This document shows positions 39,401 to 51,267 of a stretch of DNA of 64,000 bases, one piece after another. Each line of letters starts with the position of its first letter. The first letter of the stretch is position 1. Origin of the DNA: Hyposmocoma kahamanoa (lineage: Eukaryota; Arthropoda; Insecta; Lepidoptera; Cosmopterigidae); NCBI RefSeq assembly GCF_003589595.1, contig NW_020653200.1, positions 5,480,122-5,544,121 on the forward strand. The letters run 5' to 3'. The notes under the pieces were generated by a model. The model had not been told where the DNA came from. It worked only from the letters and a program-made list of their open reading frames with translations, and ran no database searches. The translations under genes and the position numbers were made by a program.

Positions 39401-40500
39401 ATTATTACCAGTTGGTGTTATCACATACAAGGCTTAACGAAACATTTTGTTCAATATCATGATTACGAATACTAGCTTAAATATGGTCGCACCTTTATTA
39501 CAACTTTTTTTTATCACAATATTTCTAATATATGATGTAAACAAAACGTTAAGAAAGTGCATGTAATGTATTTTGTCAGTATGTGACTTAAGGAAACGTG
39601 TAAAATATATATGTTTTAAAAAATATTAATTTTGTTGTCATTAGGTGGTTGGACGTAAAGCAATGCCTGATCGATACGTATCAATACGCGCAGCATCACG
39701 GCTGGTACGAGGTGTGGAAGCAAATTATTGACCTCTCAGATCCGCATGGCGAGCAAAATGCTTACAAGGTACTGTTTTATTTGTTTGTGTTCCTTTTACG
39801 CCTGTGCAATTGATCCTCTGATTAATTTGCACAGTATACGCTGCAGTATTTCAGAGATATGTGGAGCTAGTTTATATACCCAGGTGTAAGAGCTCACTTA
39901 TCTTATATATTTAAGTGATACGTATATATCGTGTTTACGTGAACCACCACACACGTGACATACCACGTGTGATATGTAGACTTACATGATACGTCGTATT
40001 ACATACGCCTATACAGTTGCCCTTTATCATTAGATTGTTCGACAACTTTTTATCATTTTCACAGTTCTATGGTACGACGCATATCGTTGAATTAATAAGT
40101 TATTGTATTTGATTGACCAACGTCAATCGGAAATTCCATCAAATTATGTTGTTACTACTGTTTCTGAATTTGATGCTCAATTCTTATTAACACGTGACGA
40201 ATAGGACAAAATTTTGTTATTATCAGTGTGATTATATAGTTTGTATCGCTATTTCAGGTTCTTGGTATCGGTCCTGACGCCAGTCAACAAGAGATCACAT
40301 CCACCTGGAGGCGTCTTTCTCGGGAAAACCATCCCGATAAAGTCAAAGACGAAGTGCAGAGGCGTGCTGCACAAGAACGATTCATGGAAATCCAACAGGC
40401 TTATGAAATCCTCTCCAACAGTAAACATAGAAGAAACAGACGTAACAAGAAGGACAACTCTGATCCAAGACCAGAGTCAAAACAAAGAACTGAGTTGTAA
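36217..40500 (+). CDS. wurst: wurst / DNAJC22-type transmembrane J-protein, complete
   Basis: Six coding exons joined in consistent phase: 36217-36471, 38495-38642, 38953-39154, 39246-39389, 39645-39768, 40258-40500, giving 371 residues and a TAA stop. The N-terminal part is a multi-pass membrane region starting with a TM2-like pair (SVIWAYVLWLFGGIFGVHHF then WWTTLGGFGVGW), with four or five further hydrophobic segments. The C-terminal J domain (NAYKVLGIGPDASQQEITST to YEILSN) contains the HPD tripeptide that stimulates Hsp70 ATPase. The last residues are basic (HRRNRRNKKD). In Drosophila, wurst works with Hsc70-4 and clathrin in endocytosis during airway maturation; vertebrate DNAJC22 is the orthologue. 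The ATG at 36217 directly follows a good acceptor. Confidence 0.95.
36472..38494. other. wurst intron 1, no recognised element
   Basis: About 2 kb of AT-rich sequence with an AAT microsatellite at about 38007-38024. A short open segment at 36921-36966 is flanked by splice-like signals but was not accepted as an exon. Confidence 0.5.
38495..38642 (+). CDS. wurst: wurst coding exon 2
   Basis: Starts PPFSMNRFTGMLMVGYSWGQ after acceptor TTGCAG and ends VPLAAAL in phase 1 at GTGAGT. Hydrophobic membrane segment. Confidence 0.94.
38953..39154 (+). CDS. wurst: wurst coding exon 3
   Basis: GVWTVGNIGREQGSLKWPLL, then YPIRYYIYDETVWFTLMV, the most conserved membrane block of the family. Exit phase 2 at GTCAGT. 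Confidence 0.95.
39246..39389 (+). CDS. wurst: wurst coding exon 4
   Basis: RVGILALCACLYLSLWCSYL, then YEALHHFFTSP; exit phase 2 at GTATAT. Last membrane segment. Confidence 0.94.
39645..39768 (+). CDS. wurst: wurst coding exon 5
   Basis: WWLDVKQCLIDTYQYAQHHG, then QIIDLSDPHGEQNAYK, the conserved lead into the J domain. Exit phase 0 at GTACTG. Confidence 0.95.
40258..40500 (+). CDS. wurst: wurst coding exon 6 (J domain)
   Basis: VLGIGPDASQQEITSTWRRL, HPD in SRENHPDKVKD, then FMEIQQAYEILSN and a basic tail; TAA at 40498-40500. Confidence 0.95.
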   Translation, partial: VLGIGPDASQQEITSTWRRLSRENHPDKVKDEVQRRAAQERFMEIQQAYEILSNSKHRRNRRNKKDNSDPRPESKQRTEL

Positions 40501-41600
40501 TTTACTCTTTCATGTTTTATGGTAAGATTCAATGGATGCATTTCATCATTTCATTACTTGTGACGAAATTTTATACTGAAATTTTCCAGAAAGTTATCTG
40601 TTATCGTAAAAGGCATTTTTAGTTTAGGATTATATTTAACCTGTATTAATTTACTTTATTTAATGTCTTTCTAATATTTTTTCACAATCTTAACAAAACA
40701 AGTCAAGTTCAAAATTGCGTAGTTTCTCCATGATACTGATTTTTGTCTTATCAGCTAATTAATATTAAAAATGCGATGATCTGAACAAATATCTCACGCT
40801 TAGCGAATTTTGTGATAGTTTTGTTCACCCGTCCTTGTTATTATATTTTTGGTGTTGATTTCGCGAATATTGAAAAAGATAAAATTAACAAATTCATAAG
40901 CGTTTTCTTTTTTCAACTAAAGGTTTTTTCATTACTTGAAAAAATGACCTCTGAATTATGGCCAGTTCGACGTGCTTCACATTAATGTAAAATATCCTGT
41001 AGTAAGCGTGATACGTCGACTAAATCTTTTTTTGGACAAAATATTTTTATTCACATTTTTTAATACACGGGTAACAAAATCTGGTAGCGAATAGGGTCGT
41101 AGCGGTCAAATGTTTATAATAAATAAGTAATAATGAAACTAGTATTTGAAAAGAATGCATAAAGAATTTAATAAATAGTAACTATCAAGAGAACACTAAA
41201 AAAATGTGTAAAGAAAAAATAATAATTTTGTTAGCTGTATGATTTTATTGCCCGTGAGTTAAATTTTTTTGCGCAATGTCACTACTAGTAAGATTATTTA
41301 GGAAATTTGGGTTAAAGGTCTGATTTATTTATGCATTTAAAGAGCCAAATCTAAGTTAATGTGTAAATACTACATTTATACCAACTGCAATTAATTATAT
41401 TTACGTCACCCAATTACTTGGTTAAGTCGACAAATGACCGATTTGTTCCTTAGCCATTTATTATTTAATTATTATTAACTTAGGTTAGATTGGCAAATTA
41501 TTTATTATTAAATCCACCTGCGTTTCTTTCGTGGTGGTTTACCTAGGCACTATATCAAAATAATATTCAGGTCTTTGGTTTTCGCCATTGTTACATAGGA
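40501..41600. other. Downstream of wurst, no recognised feature
   Basis: AT-rich; must include the wurst 3' UTR. I could not decide which of several AATAAA-like words is the poly(A) signal. Confidence 0.45.
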
Positions 41601-41602
41601 AA

Positions 41603-41757
41603 TGAAACTATTTTTCCGGTCATAGGTTTCCCAGTACTAACTAGGTTTCCCATGGTCACGGTCGACTGACCATGGGGCCTGTAAAGGGCCCGGAACGTTG
41701 GTTTGTTTCAAAAAAAATATATGCTATCTAAATCCGGAAAAATAGTTTTATTTCTAA
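41603..41757 (+). repeat. Diverged copy of the fold-back family of 44408
   Basis: Outer words ATAGGAAATGAAACTATTTT at the left and AAATCCGGAAAAATAGTTTT at the right are inverted relatives. The centre holds CCCATGGTCACGGTCGACTG and GGGCCCGGAACGTTGGTTTG, as in the 44408 element. Confidence 0.7.
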
Positions 41758-42666
41758 AATACTATTGTTTAGTACCACTGAAAAATCTTCCAAACCCAGG
41801 AAACTTATTTGTATTTTTTGTATAGTTTATAGTAAATAGGTCAATGTTTTTAATAGTTAATTGTAGTTTTTGTCTTATTAGTTACTATGCCCTACGTACT
41901 AATACGAATCTCCCGACGAATATGTATACTTAGTTATGCGTGAAAACAAGACCAATTTAATTGACACTGCTCGGCTTTCGCGTAAATGACTATCTTTGGT
42001 GATCAACACGTCCGCTATTAAATATATGACTTTTAAGATTGTTTGCTATTGTTTGCCAGCTTAACTAGTTGCCATGCGCCTTCTATATCTACTTAGTGCA
42101 ACTGGAGTTACAGTAATTGTTTATTTATATCGATTATAACCATGCTGCTTTAGATACATATCGTTAGTTAAATTAAGGTTTGTTATTTAAATTAACATGG
42201 ATAATTTTTTCTGTGATTTTTTAAAGAGCCGAAAACACTGAGATGCTGTAATTATCTGGATCTGACATGCTTCCTGATTTAAAACAGGGCTTACTTAAAC
42301 TAATTTTAATTAATCGGAGAAGTATAGTATATAGTATATAGTTTATTAAAAATTTGTAAAACATTTAGTACATAAAACAATCAGTCTAAAGATTTATTAC
42401 AGGTACATACATACCTTATTGGTACACCCTATACTATACCTATACGTTGTATATAAAGGCTATACGAGACGTGTGGAATGTACCGTAATGTAAAATAGGA
42501 TATTTTGCTTCGTAGAAAAATAATTTTATTTTTAAAAGTAATTAGTAATAGATGGTAATTCAACGACTTACAAAATTGCCCGCCTCATCTGGGAATCGAA
42601 TCTACCAAATGTGAATACAAAAACATCTGTATTTTATGGATCGATAGGGTCAGTTGTAAGTATTAA
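41758..42666. other. Intergenic, nothing recognised
   Basis: Includes a TAGTATA microsatellite-like run at 42323-42345 and a possible B-box-like GGGAATCGAATC at about 42590, too weak to call a SINE. Confidence 0.4.
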
Positions 42667-42706
42667 TTAGTATTAAGTATCATGATATCATGATACTTAA
42701 TACTAA
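42667..42706. repeat. Perfect 40-base palindrome
   Basis: TTAGTATTAAGTATCATGAT is followed directly by its exact reverse complement. Twenty-base arms, no spacer, no mismatch. Confidence 0.95.
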
Positions 42707-43164
42707 ACTAATCTTGAAGGAGCAACATTTATTTATCAAGATTATTTATTAAAGAAACTAACTTGATTTGAAATTAATTTATTAAATGTTCAAAATGTGA
42801 TCCATCTTCTTGTATGAAAATTCTCAATCGTTTCATAAGTTCACTACTCGTAGTTTTTATTATTATGATGAATATTCGAAACAATACACCGCAATTCCGT
42901 TTTTAACTCGTCTACTATGTGAAATTGCTTCTTGTTTATTAAATCTCTCACATATCGCCAGAAAAAGAAATCTAATATCCTTTTCTGCGAATCTAATCTT
43001 TGAATACAATATTACTTACATTTAAATATAAAATACTGTCTCCATGAAGCAAAATATCCAATTTACAATATTTACTTTCCCTCCGTGCCGTATAATCGTG
43101 GGACATTAATAATCGTAATAAATGTATACATGTACACAGGATACAGTTTGTTTTGTAGTTTTGA

Positions 43165-43460
43165 TCCTTGTAGAAACAGTTCGTCCTGGGCAGTACTCCC
43201 ACCTTATCTATTTCTGCCGCCAAGTAGTAATGTTAGCATTACTGCGTTCCGATTTAGAAGGGTAACGGTGCTGGTGAAATTATAGGCACATGGGACTTGT
43301 CAACTTATGTCTCAGGATAACGGGCGCAGTGTCAGTGCCCCTGTGTTCTTTACGATTTAAAGCTCTGAGTGGCACTGCAACTGTTATGGACAGACGTGTC
43401 TCTTACCACCAGGCGCACAACTTGTTCGTCCCGTCACTTGAAGTATAGGGGGTGTCGTTC
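43165..43460 (-). repeat. Most complete copy of the dispersed ~290-bp repeat
   Basis: On the minus strand it runs from GGTGGGAACGACACCCCC through CATAACAGTTGCAGTGCCAC, AGAGCTTTAAATCGTAAAG, GGGACTGTCAG-like spacer, CCTATAATTTCACCAGCACC and GGAACGCAGTAATGC to AGAAATAGATAAGGTGGG. Other copies: 7160-7390, 24863-25040, 22458-22515. Class not determined; it could be the 3' part of a LINE or a SINE body. Confidence 0.7.
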
Positions 43461-43577
43461 CCACCACCGTCAGACCATTTTAACTCACAGAGATACTACG
43501 GTTTATAATGAGTAAACGGATAATAACATTCTATTTAAAAAAAAAGAGTGATATCCATAACTATTTTGAGTTACACC

Positions 43578-43805
43578 CATTGACTTACAAATAAATGGAC
43601 GACGGGTCTAATACAAAAACCACGAAAAAAATGTCCCAAGTCAACCTATTCGAAATTTAAATTGTTATGTCTTCGCAGTATCGCGCTGTCCGTAGAACAA
43701 ATGAAGACTAAAGCGGAGTGTCGCGCTCTGTATACGATTTTAGCGCCTTACAAGTGCGGACACTTTTTAGCGCGGACCCGACGTCCATATAATTGTAAGT
43801 CAATG
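43578..43805 (-). mobile_element. CATTGAC-family element, copy C (228 bp, internally deleted)
   Basis: Begins CATTGACTTACAAATAAATG and ends CATATAATTGTAAGTCAATG. GTTACACC on both sides (43570-43577, 43806-43813) is a perfect 8-bp duplication. Only the terminal parts of the long form remain, in inverted orientation to copy B. Confidence 0.93.
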
Positions 43806-43869
43806 GTTACACCATTCATTAATAAATATTTTTAAATCATGTCGGAAGTCACAAAACAACATTTTCACC

Positions 43870-44260
43870 ACACGTATCGATGCGGATATAGCTTCAGGCG
43901 GCCACGTTGTACCACACTTGCTCGGGGCATTGGCGCCGCTTGCTGTTCAATCTTCGTCTCGAATAGAGGGTTTGACTTGTGGCCTTTACACCTTCGAAAT
44001 CTAAAAATAAAATAAACTCTTCTAAATAAATTCGAAAAATAAACTCGTCTATATGGACTTCGCTGACGATCGGCTGTTGTCAACGCAGACGTATGGGCAG
44101 CGACACCGCCGTTCAGCCGTCATCGGTTGCATATGGACGCAATGGAAAATTCGCATGAAGCCATTGACCTATATAGTATGAAGCAGATTTGTTGCCTGTT
44201 TTAACTGTCAAACTTCAAAAACTCTGTCGCGCTGGAATAAGGCACGCATCTATACATTGA
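43870..44260. other. Unassigned GC-richer intergenic stretch
   Basis: 43880-44160 is less AT-rich than its surroundings and open for 72 codons on the minus strand, but no family is recognisable. Confidence 0.35.
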
Positions 44261-44407
44261 TATCGTTGATTCAAAGTCTCAAGGCTTTATGTACCATTGA
44301 CTGTAGTTGGTTGTTATTTTAAATAATTTCAACTGTATTCTACCATAATTAACAAGCTGATAATTATGTTAATTATCGAGTTCTTAGGTTTTCGCGATTG
44401 TTACACA

Positions 44408-44643
44408 TAGGAAATGAAAGTATTTTTCCGTATTTAAATCGCGTATATTTGTTTTTTCAAACAAACCGACGTTTCGGGACCTTTACAGGTCCCATGGTCA
44501 CGGTTGACTGAGGTGGTACAGTCTTCAACCAGTTATGTCTAATATTGATGCAAACCACCCTATTTTTTTAGTGAAAAAAAGCGGTTTGTTTGAAAAAACA
44601 AATATACGCGATTTAAATCCGGAGAAATAGTTTCATTTCCTAT
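44408..44643. mobile_element. Fold-back inverted-repeat element with ~61-bp arms
   Basis: The left arm (44408-44468) begins ATAGGAAATGAAAGTATTTT and ends TTTTTTCAAACAAACCG. The right arm (44582-44643) is its inverse, ending AATAGTTTCATTTCCTAT. The centre has TTTCGGGACCTTTACAGGTC and CCATGGTCACGG. Related pieces are at 41603, 55140, 60228 and 7097, so the family is dispersed. Non-coding. Confidence 0.85.
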
Positions 44644-44842
44644 TATGTTAATTTTTCAAATGCATCCTACTATTACGTATTATAAAATGTAATAAATAAC
44701 CAAATAAATAGTAACAATAAAGTATAATAATGATATCAAAAATGTGTCGAAGGTTCATATTTTAAAACTTTAACATATCTTTCATTATAAAAGTGAAGCA
44801 ACTCCAATAATAGCACTAACATCCCATAGATGGAAGAAATTT

Positions 44843-44978
44843 GTCGTTGTAATTAAACTTTGTTTTAGCAAATTAATGTGTAGTAATTTTCGTTCTCTGA
44901 GTAAACTAGAAATAGTTTACTCAGAGAACTAAAATTACTACGCATTAATTTGCTAAAACAAAGTTTAATTACAACGAC
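44843..44978. repeat. 136-base near-perfect palindrome (67-base arms, 2-base centre)
   Basis: The left arm runs from GTCGTTGTAATTAAACTTTG to GAGTAAACTAG (44909); the right arm (44912-44978) is its reverse complement with three mismatches. The centre is AA. No target duplication is obvious outside. It would fold into a long hairpin if transcribed. Confidence 0.93.
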
Positions 44979-44999
44979 ATAATTCAATTTTACAATGAA

Positions 45000-47267
45000 C
45001 GACACAAATATCAAAGTTTACTATTTTCTATTATTTTTATTAAAATTATTAGTTCAATTTTCATTAGGCAAATTGTTGTACGTTTTTGGCGCCTTACGTA
45101 ATTATGTAGTTTTAATGATTAAATTAGTCCTTATTACAATCATGAACATTGATGCCAGACACCACCATGTTAGGGTTCAAGGTTCAATAGTATCTTTGCA
45201 AACTTTACTTTCAAATGTTGAGGAAATAAGGTACCTTAAAATAAGTGTAATAATAATTTGAGGTTAAATTTGTTGTTGCAAAAAGCTTACTGCTACGCGA
45301 AGCCTGTTAGTGTACCTATTTGTATAGTAATTGTGTATTATGTAGATTTATACAATTTTTCACCACGCCATTGTGATAAAATAAAGTTGCCGACCCGTGT
45401 CGAGCCGCGCCTATACGAGTCGATTCGAAATGTGTATCGTATCCTCTCTTCTTAAATTATGGACATAAAGCTTTTTTAGACCGGCTTAATGTTATTCCGT
45501 GTCGATGAGTGTGGTGACTCCCAAACAGTATTAAACGATTTTCTCAACTTAACTGATTAACCAATATAAAATTCTTTTTTAACTATGATTCTTTTTCCCG
45601 CTGTTGTCCAATAATTTTAAATCTCGTTTTACTCTAACTTGCTTTTAGCTATTAATTTTATTTGATAATTCACGCTAAATAAAACTTCAAAAGATATATC
45701 TAAAGGTAGAACATATATATGGGCCTTCGAATTATATTTTCCCAAATTGTCAGAATTTTTCCACTGTTTGAAATTTTTCAGAAAATTACCCAACAGTAGT
45801 TGCGGCATTATTTACGAAGATTTTAATGTCATTTTACGCATTAAATTTCAAATGAATTTTCTTTTGTTTGTCAAAAAATATTACCTCATAAATTAACGAG
45901 TAATTGACTGGCGACGATTTAATTTTTACACTGCACAGAACTTTTTGGGTCATAGATTTTAGTCTCAAAGCATTTAGTTTTTAATTTAATTAAATTTTGT
46001 ATTTATTTAGAAATTAAATGAATTATCTGAATTTGTTTTTTTTTATTCTTACCCGATTAGATTTGTATTTAGTCATAATCATAATAATATTGAGGCAAAT
46101 AATCTTAACCTTAATAAATTAGGGAATTACCTTTACTATGAGTATCAGATCCGAGGAATTCACTCCGGGGTACCCAGAGGTCACCCGGCCGTGAATGGAA
46201 TAATCCCCTCTGTCCGTTTGAATCCCCTGGGCGATTTATGTGGATTTTTTGTCCGTATGGAAAAGTATATCCCCCTTATTAATAATGACGTAAACAGAAT
46301 CCACTAGCGGATCCAGTTGGATCTAGTAACAATCGAGTTTTTCGGTAAAAGATAGCGAGTGACGTGGTGTTATTTACTAAAATGAGGTCTCGCTTATGGG
46401 TCTTATGACCTGGCGAAATAGCTGTGATTCGAAAATGGTGCCGTCGACGCCGAAATAAGTTCATTTCGGCTTGGTCAGTGCGCAGTGAAGCGTCGTTATA
46501 ACAAAATGGCTAACGGCCAAAAAAAAAACTATTTTATACCACTACAACCGACTAATTAATGACTTTCTGGGTACACAGATTTTACGATAGGATCTGTGGT
46601 GCGGTTATTAGATTGAGAAATGGTACGGTTGGAATAAGCTTATTGCATCGTGAACAGTAAAATGGCAAAACAACCAACAACCTTTCAACTTTAAAACGGC
46701 TTAACGACTAAAACTTGTTTTTATAAGAACTGACTGAATCACGACTGTGGTGCAATCAGATTTAAATTAAATGCTGTGTGTGGTTTTCGAGATAGATGAG
46801 CGATGCAGCAGGAATATAAGCATTTTCCAGCGTGGACAGTAAAACACCCTTATTAACTTTTGCAACGGGGGACCGACTAAAATGTAGTCGTTTGCGACTA
46901 GAACCGACCAAATAGCGGCTTTTTACCTGATTAGTCACAAAACCTCGCGATTGCTCTATTTGTATGTAGCGCAGCTTTTACTGCATATTCAAAGAAACGC
47001 ATACATACATACCATGTTATTAACACGCCTGTCTCCCACTGGGAGACATCCCCATTCACGTTCCTGACAAACCTTCGCCTCCTCTCCCATCAGTCTCTTC
47101 ATACATGCCCGTTTATTTCTGATAGTTTCAGGACTGCCTTTTTAAGGACACCCTCAATGGTGATCGAGATATGTATCCCGAGGTTTAACTCTCCCCACGC
47201 CTCCATGCACATTCGCTCTATGGATTTGGAACATAGATATAGAAAAAAAGGGCAGTTTTGGTATGGG
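45000..47267. other. Intergenic, mostly unassigned
   Basis: Several chance frames, no domain. 46640-46860 shares wording (GGAATAAGCTTATTGCA, CAGCGTGGACAGT) with 53840-53880, suggesting a low-copy diverged repeat. Confidence 0.4.
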
Positions 47268-47316
47268 GGCGTGTCGCCTCGATATGATCAAAATGATCGT
47301 ATCGAGGTGACACGCC
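47268..47316. repeat. 49-base hairpin
   Basis: GGCGTGTCGCCTCGATATGA and following TC pair with GATCGTATCGAGGTGACACG and CC, two mismatches, around an AAAA-like loop. Confidence 0.85.
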
Positions 47317-47578
47317 TACAAACATCGCCACAGTGACATGGCGATCGTTGTACATACAAGATCTGTCGTAAAACGAAAATGCCAAGTTGTAGCAATACAC
47401 CTTGTACAAATTGGGGTGAAAACAAACATTTTAAAACCAGTGAAATAAAATTTCACCGGCTATTTGCAGTTTTAGTTACTATTTCTATTATTATTCAATG
47501 TTTTCTTTTTGTGTCCATAGAAATTTGTAGACTCAAATATAGTGATATTTATTTACGATGACTGATGTTTATCGACAA

Positions 47579-47869
47579 CATTGACTTACAAATAAAAGGA
47601 CGACGCGACGGGTCTAATACAAAAACCACGAAAAAAATGTCCCAAGTCAACCTATTTAAACGTAGTGACATGTAAAGGAATATGAAAAAGCTAAAACGTT
47701 GAATTTAAATTGTAATGTCATCGCAGTACTGTCTAATTTTGCTTGCTTCGCTGTCAGTCGAACAAACGAAGACTAAAGCGTGTATGACGCTCTGTATACG
47801 ATTTTAACGCCCTATAAGTTCGGACACTTTTTAGCGCGGATCCGGCGTCCATATAATTGTAAGTCAATG
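47579..47869 (-). mobile_element. CATTGAC-family element, copy D (291 bp, internally deleted)
   Basis: Begins CATTGACTTACAAATAAAAG and ends CATATAATTGTAAGTCAATG. ATCGACAA at 47571-47578 and 47870-47877 is a perfect 8-bp duplication. It is a close sister of copy C; both share GGGTCTAATACAAAAACCAC and the GTATACGATTTTA block. Confidence 0.93.
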
Positions 47870-47877
47870 ATCGACAA

Positions 47878-49038
47878 TAAATTTTTACTGAAATGTTTGA
47901 ATTTCTTACCATGATTTTTGTAATAAAAGTCCCTAAAATATCGAAGCGAAAAGCATTCACGTTAAATTTATTTCTTTTATTTTATTTTATCATTATTATT
48001 ATTACTAAACATTTTATGTCGATTAACTTTAACACAATAAATATTTCGGACAACCGTTTCAATTTCATGTCAATTTGTATGTTGCTGTTGCTTGAAGAAA
48101 AATGTATGTGTATTTATTGTTTTAGATAATTTAGATGTTTAAATTCCATTATACTCGTAGATTAAAAGTAGAGTATTTTTAATTTTTTAATTTTTTCCAA
48201 TGAGTTGAATGTTTATTGAAAATAAAAAAAAATTGTTTGAAACCAATGATTGTTTCAATTTCCATAGCAAGTGCATTTAAAAAATAAATAAAATAAAATC
48301 GGCTTTATTTTACATGTGCATGCAAAATAAATTAGAAACAATTATAGAAAATTACATAAATCCTTCATAAAAAACAACATAATTTAATTTATTAAATTCA
48401 TTGATGGTTCGAGTTTACTCTTGACAGTGACAGCTTCAGCAACCCGTGCTAACGTATAATTGAAAATTGACACTGGCGACAATCGCCATATTTTTTATAT
48501 TATTGTTATAAAACTGAGAGGATTCGCTCTGGACCTTTTGGAGGGAAAAGTGTCGTTTTTATTTTGACTTTCAATTATTTTGTGAACTCTAGTTTAAAGT
48601 GGAATAGGATAGTGCTATTGTGCCTTAATCGAAGATTAAAACGCGAAATTATACGAATCTCGAACTAAAATACCCGTATCGGCCCGTTTTAAGGAATCCC
48701 GAGTTAATCCAAGCACGCCGCCTCAAATTGCCTATCCTCTTTGTGGCGGCCATATTTACAGAAACATATTTAAACTTCATGTTTAGGCTGATGGCTTTGC
48801 CAAATCCTTAATAAATAAAAAAAAATAATTATAAAACTGACACTGGTCCTAGCCTAGTGGCCGCCGTTAAGAAAATAATAATAATTTATATTAATTTAAT
48901 AATACACCAGTGCCAGTGTAGATATAATATGAAAAATGGAATATTTATTTAAATTTTAAAAACAGTAACATAAAAACCACATACAAGGTTTCCAATTATC
49001 GATTACGTAGGACCACATCACTCGTTGAGTAGCGTCAA
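47878..49038. other. Intergenic, nothing recognised
   Basis: AT-rich. A GTGGCGGCCATATTTAC phrase at about 48743 recalls the tandem array at 9240 but stands alone. Confidence 0.4.
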
Positions 49039-50012
49039 TTAACAATTCACGGAGCGGTTTTCATCCGTGTCCGCCGGTGCTACTAGACAGCGGTTTTATT
49101 TCAATACTTACGACCCTGCAAGTTTGTGCGGGCACGTAGCTGCCGCGGTTGCGGGCACGAAACCGTTGCGATTGCGGAACGGACCGCAAAGTTAGTGGCA
49201 GTTAATTGCAAGGCGGTTAATAGAGAACTCACCCTGCGTGCGCCTGCACCACATTGCGCCTGAACCGATCGCCAAAGTGTGCGGGCGATGACGGCCGCCA
49301 AGCGCGCAGGTCATCGCGTCCTGCGCGGATCTACTAGTGCCCTGCCGCGGCAACCGCGAGCAACCGTCACCACTATAGGCGTAAAACGCGCCGTGAAATG
49401 TGCTACTAATTTTACATACTTAATTGTTACATTCTACACATTGACTTACAAATAAATCGTTAATCACACTTAAGTCTTCGTTTGTTCGACTGACAGCGCG
49501 CTTATCAATGATGCCGTATTGTGTAGTAAAACCTTGTAAAAATTAATCAACTAAAGTGAAGAAACAGGATGGTATATCTTATTTTCAGTAAGTACTACAT
49601 TGTGTAATCATAGTTATCATTTAAAAGTGTTATTTTATGCACTAGTATATATAGAATTAAATTTATATTTAAATTAATCGTAAATATAATTTACAAAAGC
49701 AATCAAGATAATCAAATAGCTAACTGTCTCTTTCCGACTCATTGCTTGCGTAAAAGACTGAACGAGACCCATCACGTCAATTTCAATTGTTTGAAACACA
49801 AGCGTTTGAAATATTTAGAAAAAAAATTTCATAGAGTCGCTTTGATGCTAATGTTATTATTAAAATATGTTTTAATACGTATTAGTATTACTTTCAAATA
49901 TTGTTGTACTCTTTCTACGGCTCGGGGTTACGAACCAGAAGACCGAAAATACATTTGCCCGAAATAACGTTTGCATGAATTTCCGTAATCCCGAAAGTAT
50001 TTTCTTAGGTTT

Positions 50013-50169
50013 TTCGGGAGAAATATGTGTATGGCCTACATTTATTTCTCTCGTGAGTTTGGGTGTAATTTGTGGTTGTCTATATGTGTGTCCATGGCAC
50101 CCGCGACACAGGGTTTCCCTAATGCGGGGCAATGTTGAGTGTGTGCGTTATTATAATTATTATTATTAA
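50013..50169 (+). mobile_element. tRNA-derived SINE, family 1, 5'-truncated, inside copy E
   Basis: TCGGGAGAAATATGTGTATG, GTTTGGGTGTAATTTGTGGT and CATGGCACCCGCGACACAGG match the bodies of the SINEs at 29337 and 54710. It ends in ATT units (about 50150-50169). The tRNA head is missing. Confidence 0.85.
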
Positions 50170-51267
50170 TTAGTACCTAAGTGTTTATTTTGGAAAGCGT
50201 TTCTCTTGCGCAATCAATATCGCGCATTTTACTTTTGTAATTATCTCACAACGGCAAATACCCTACTACCGTCATAGCCGTACTTTTTCATGCACCAGAA
50301 ACATTTGCAAGAACTATGAGCAGTACGACTATGCCTGTTGACGAAATCAACCGTCGTCAGTGACAAACCGTAATAATTATATTGAATCAATGTAAGCACT
50401 ACGGCATATAGAAAAGTGGGGACGTTTTTGAGCGCAGTCTAATTTCAGTACTATGCACGAACGGGCTAAGAAAAAGGTAAGAGAAGAAAGGAAACCAGAG
50501 CTGATGCAAGCTTGATAAAAGACCATAATATTAAAGCTTTGGTATGTGATTACATCAATGAGTGAACTGTGCATAGAAAGGAGAGAATACAGGAATTTAT
50601 CCAGGAAACATAGCTTGAACTTAAGAAGAAAGTGATAAGTATTAACAGAGAACATCTTATACCGCCAAAATGCGTTAAAAATCAAAAGTTGGATGAATGA
50701 CAAAATATACCAACTTAAGAAACAAAGAAGGTAATTGAGGCAGACTGACAGTGCAAATTAAATAGGATTTTTTTTTAAAGTTTAAGCAATTTGTAGCTTT
50801 GACATGCAAACAATGCATAATAATACAAATAGTACAACCTTGATAGCCTAAGGGTTTGCATTGCGGGCACTGGATGAGAAAATGATAAATTTAACAAATT
50901 AACTTTTCTAAATGGTTCTGGTCTTGGTATTCTATTCTAAGACAATCACCTGGTCTGAAACTAGGGAACTCTCTATACATACTCCCCATGAGTATCAGAG
51001 CAACAGAATCCCAGAGCAGAACCAATTTACAAAAGTTCATTTCCCAAATTGGTTCTACTGGGAATCGAACCTGGGATCAAGAACGATGGAATTTATTCCG
51101 AGGCATAACTCAGAACACCCAGGCCAAAACAACTTTCGAAAAGTTCACATTTAGTTTTATAGTTGACTGAGCTGATTTTTTACGGTTTAAAAAAAATCTT
51201 GAATAACTCGAGAAATCGGGTACGTACGGTAAAAAAAGTCAGACACCCTAGCTCGTAATAAATGGCG
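50170..51267. other. Unassigned block inserted in copy E
   Basis: Neither CATTGAC-family nor SINE. 50905-51130 contains GGGAATCGAACCTGGGATC, a B-box-like word in inverted orientation, so another SINE-like piece may be present. No coding domain. Confidence 0.4.

Noticed and set aside
50377..50703. A 108-codon minus-strand frame inside copy E
   Set aside because: Composition is that of AT-rich noncoding DNA and it lies in an inserted repeat block.
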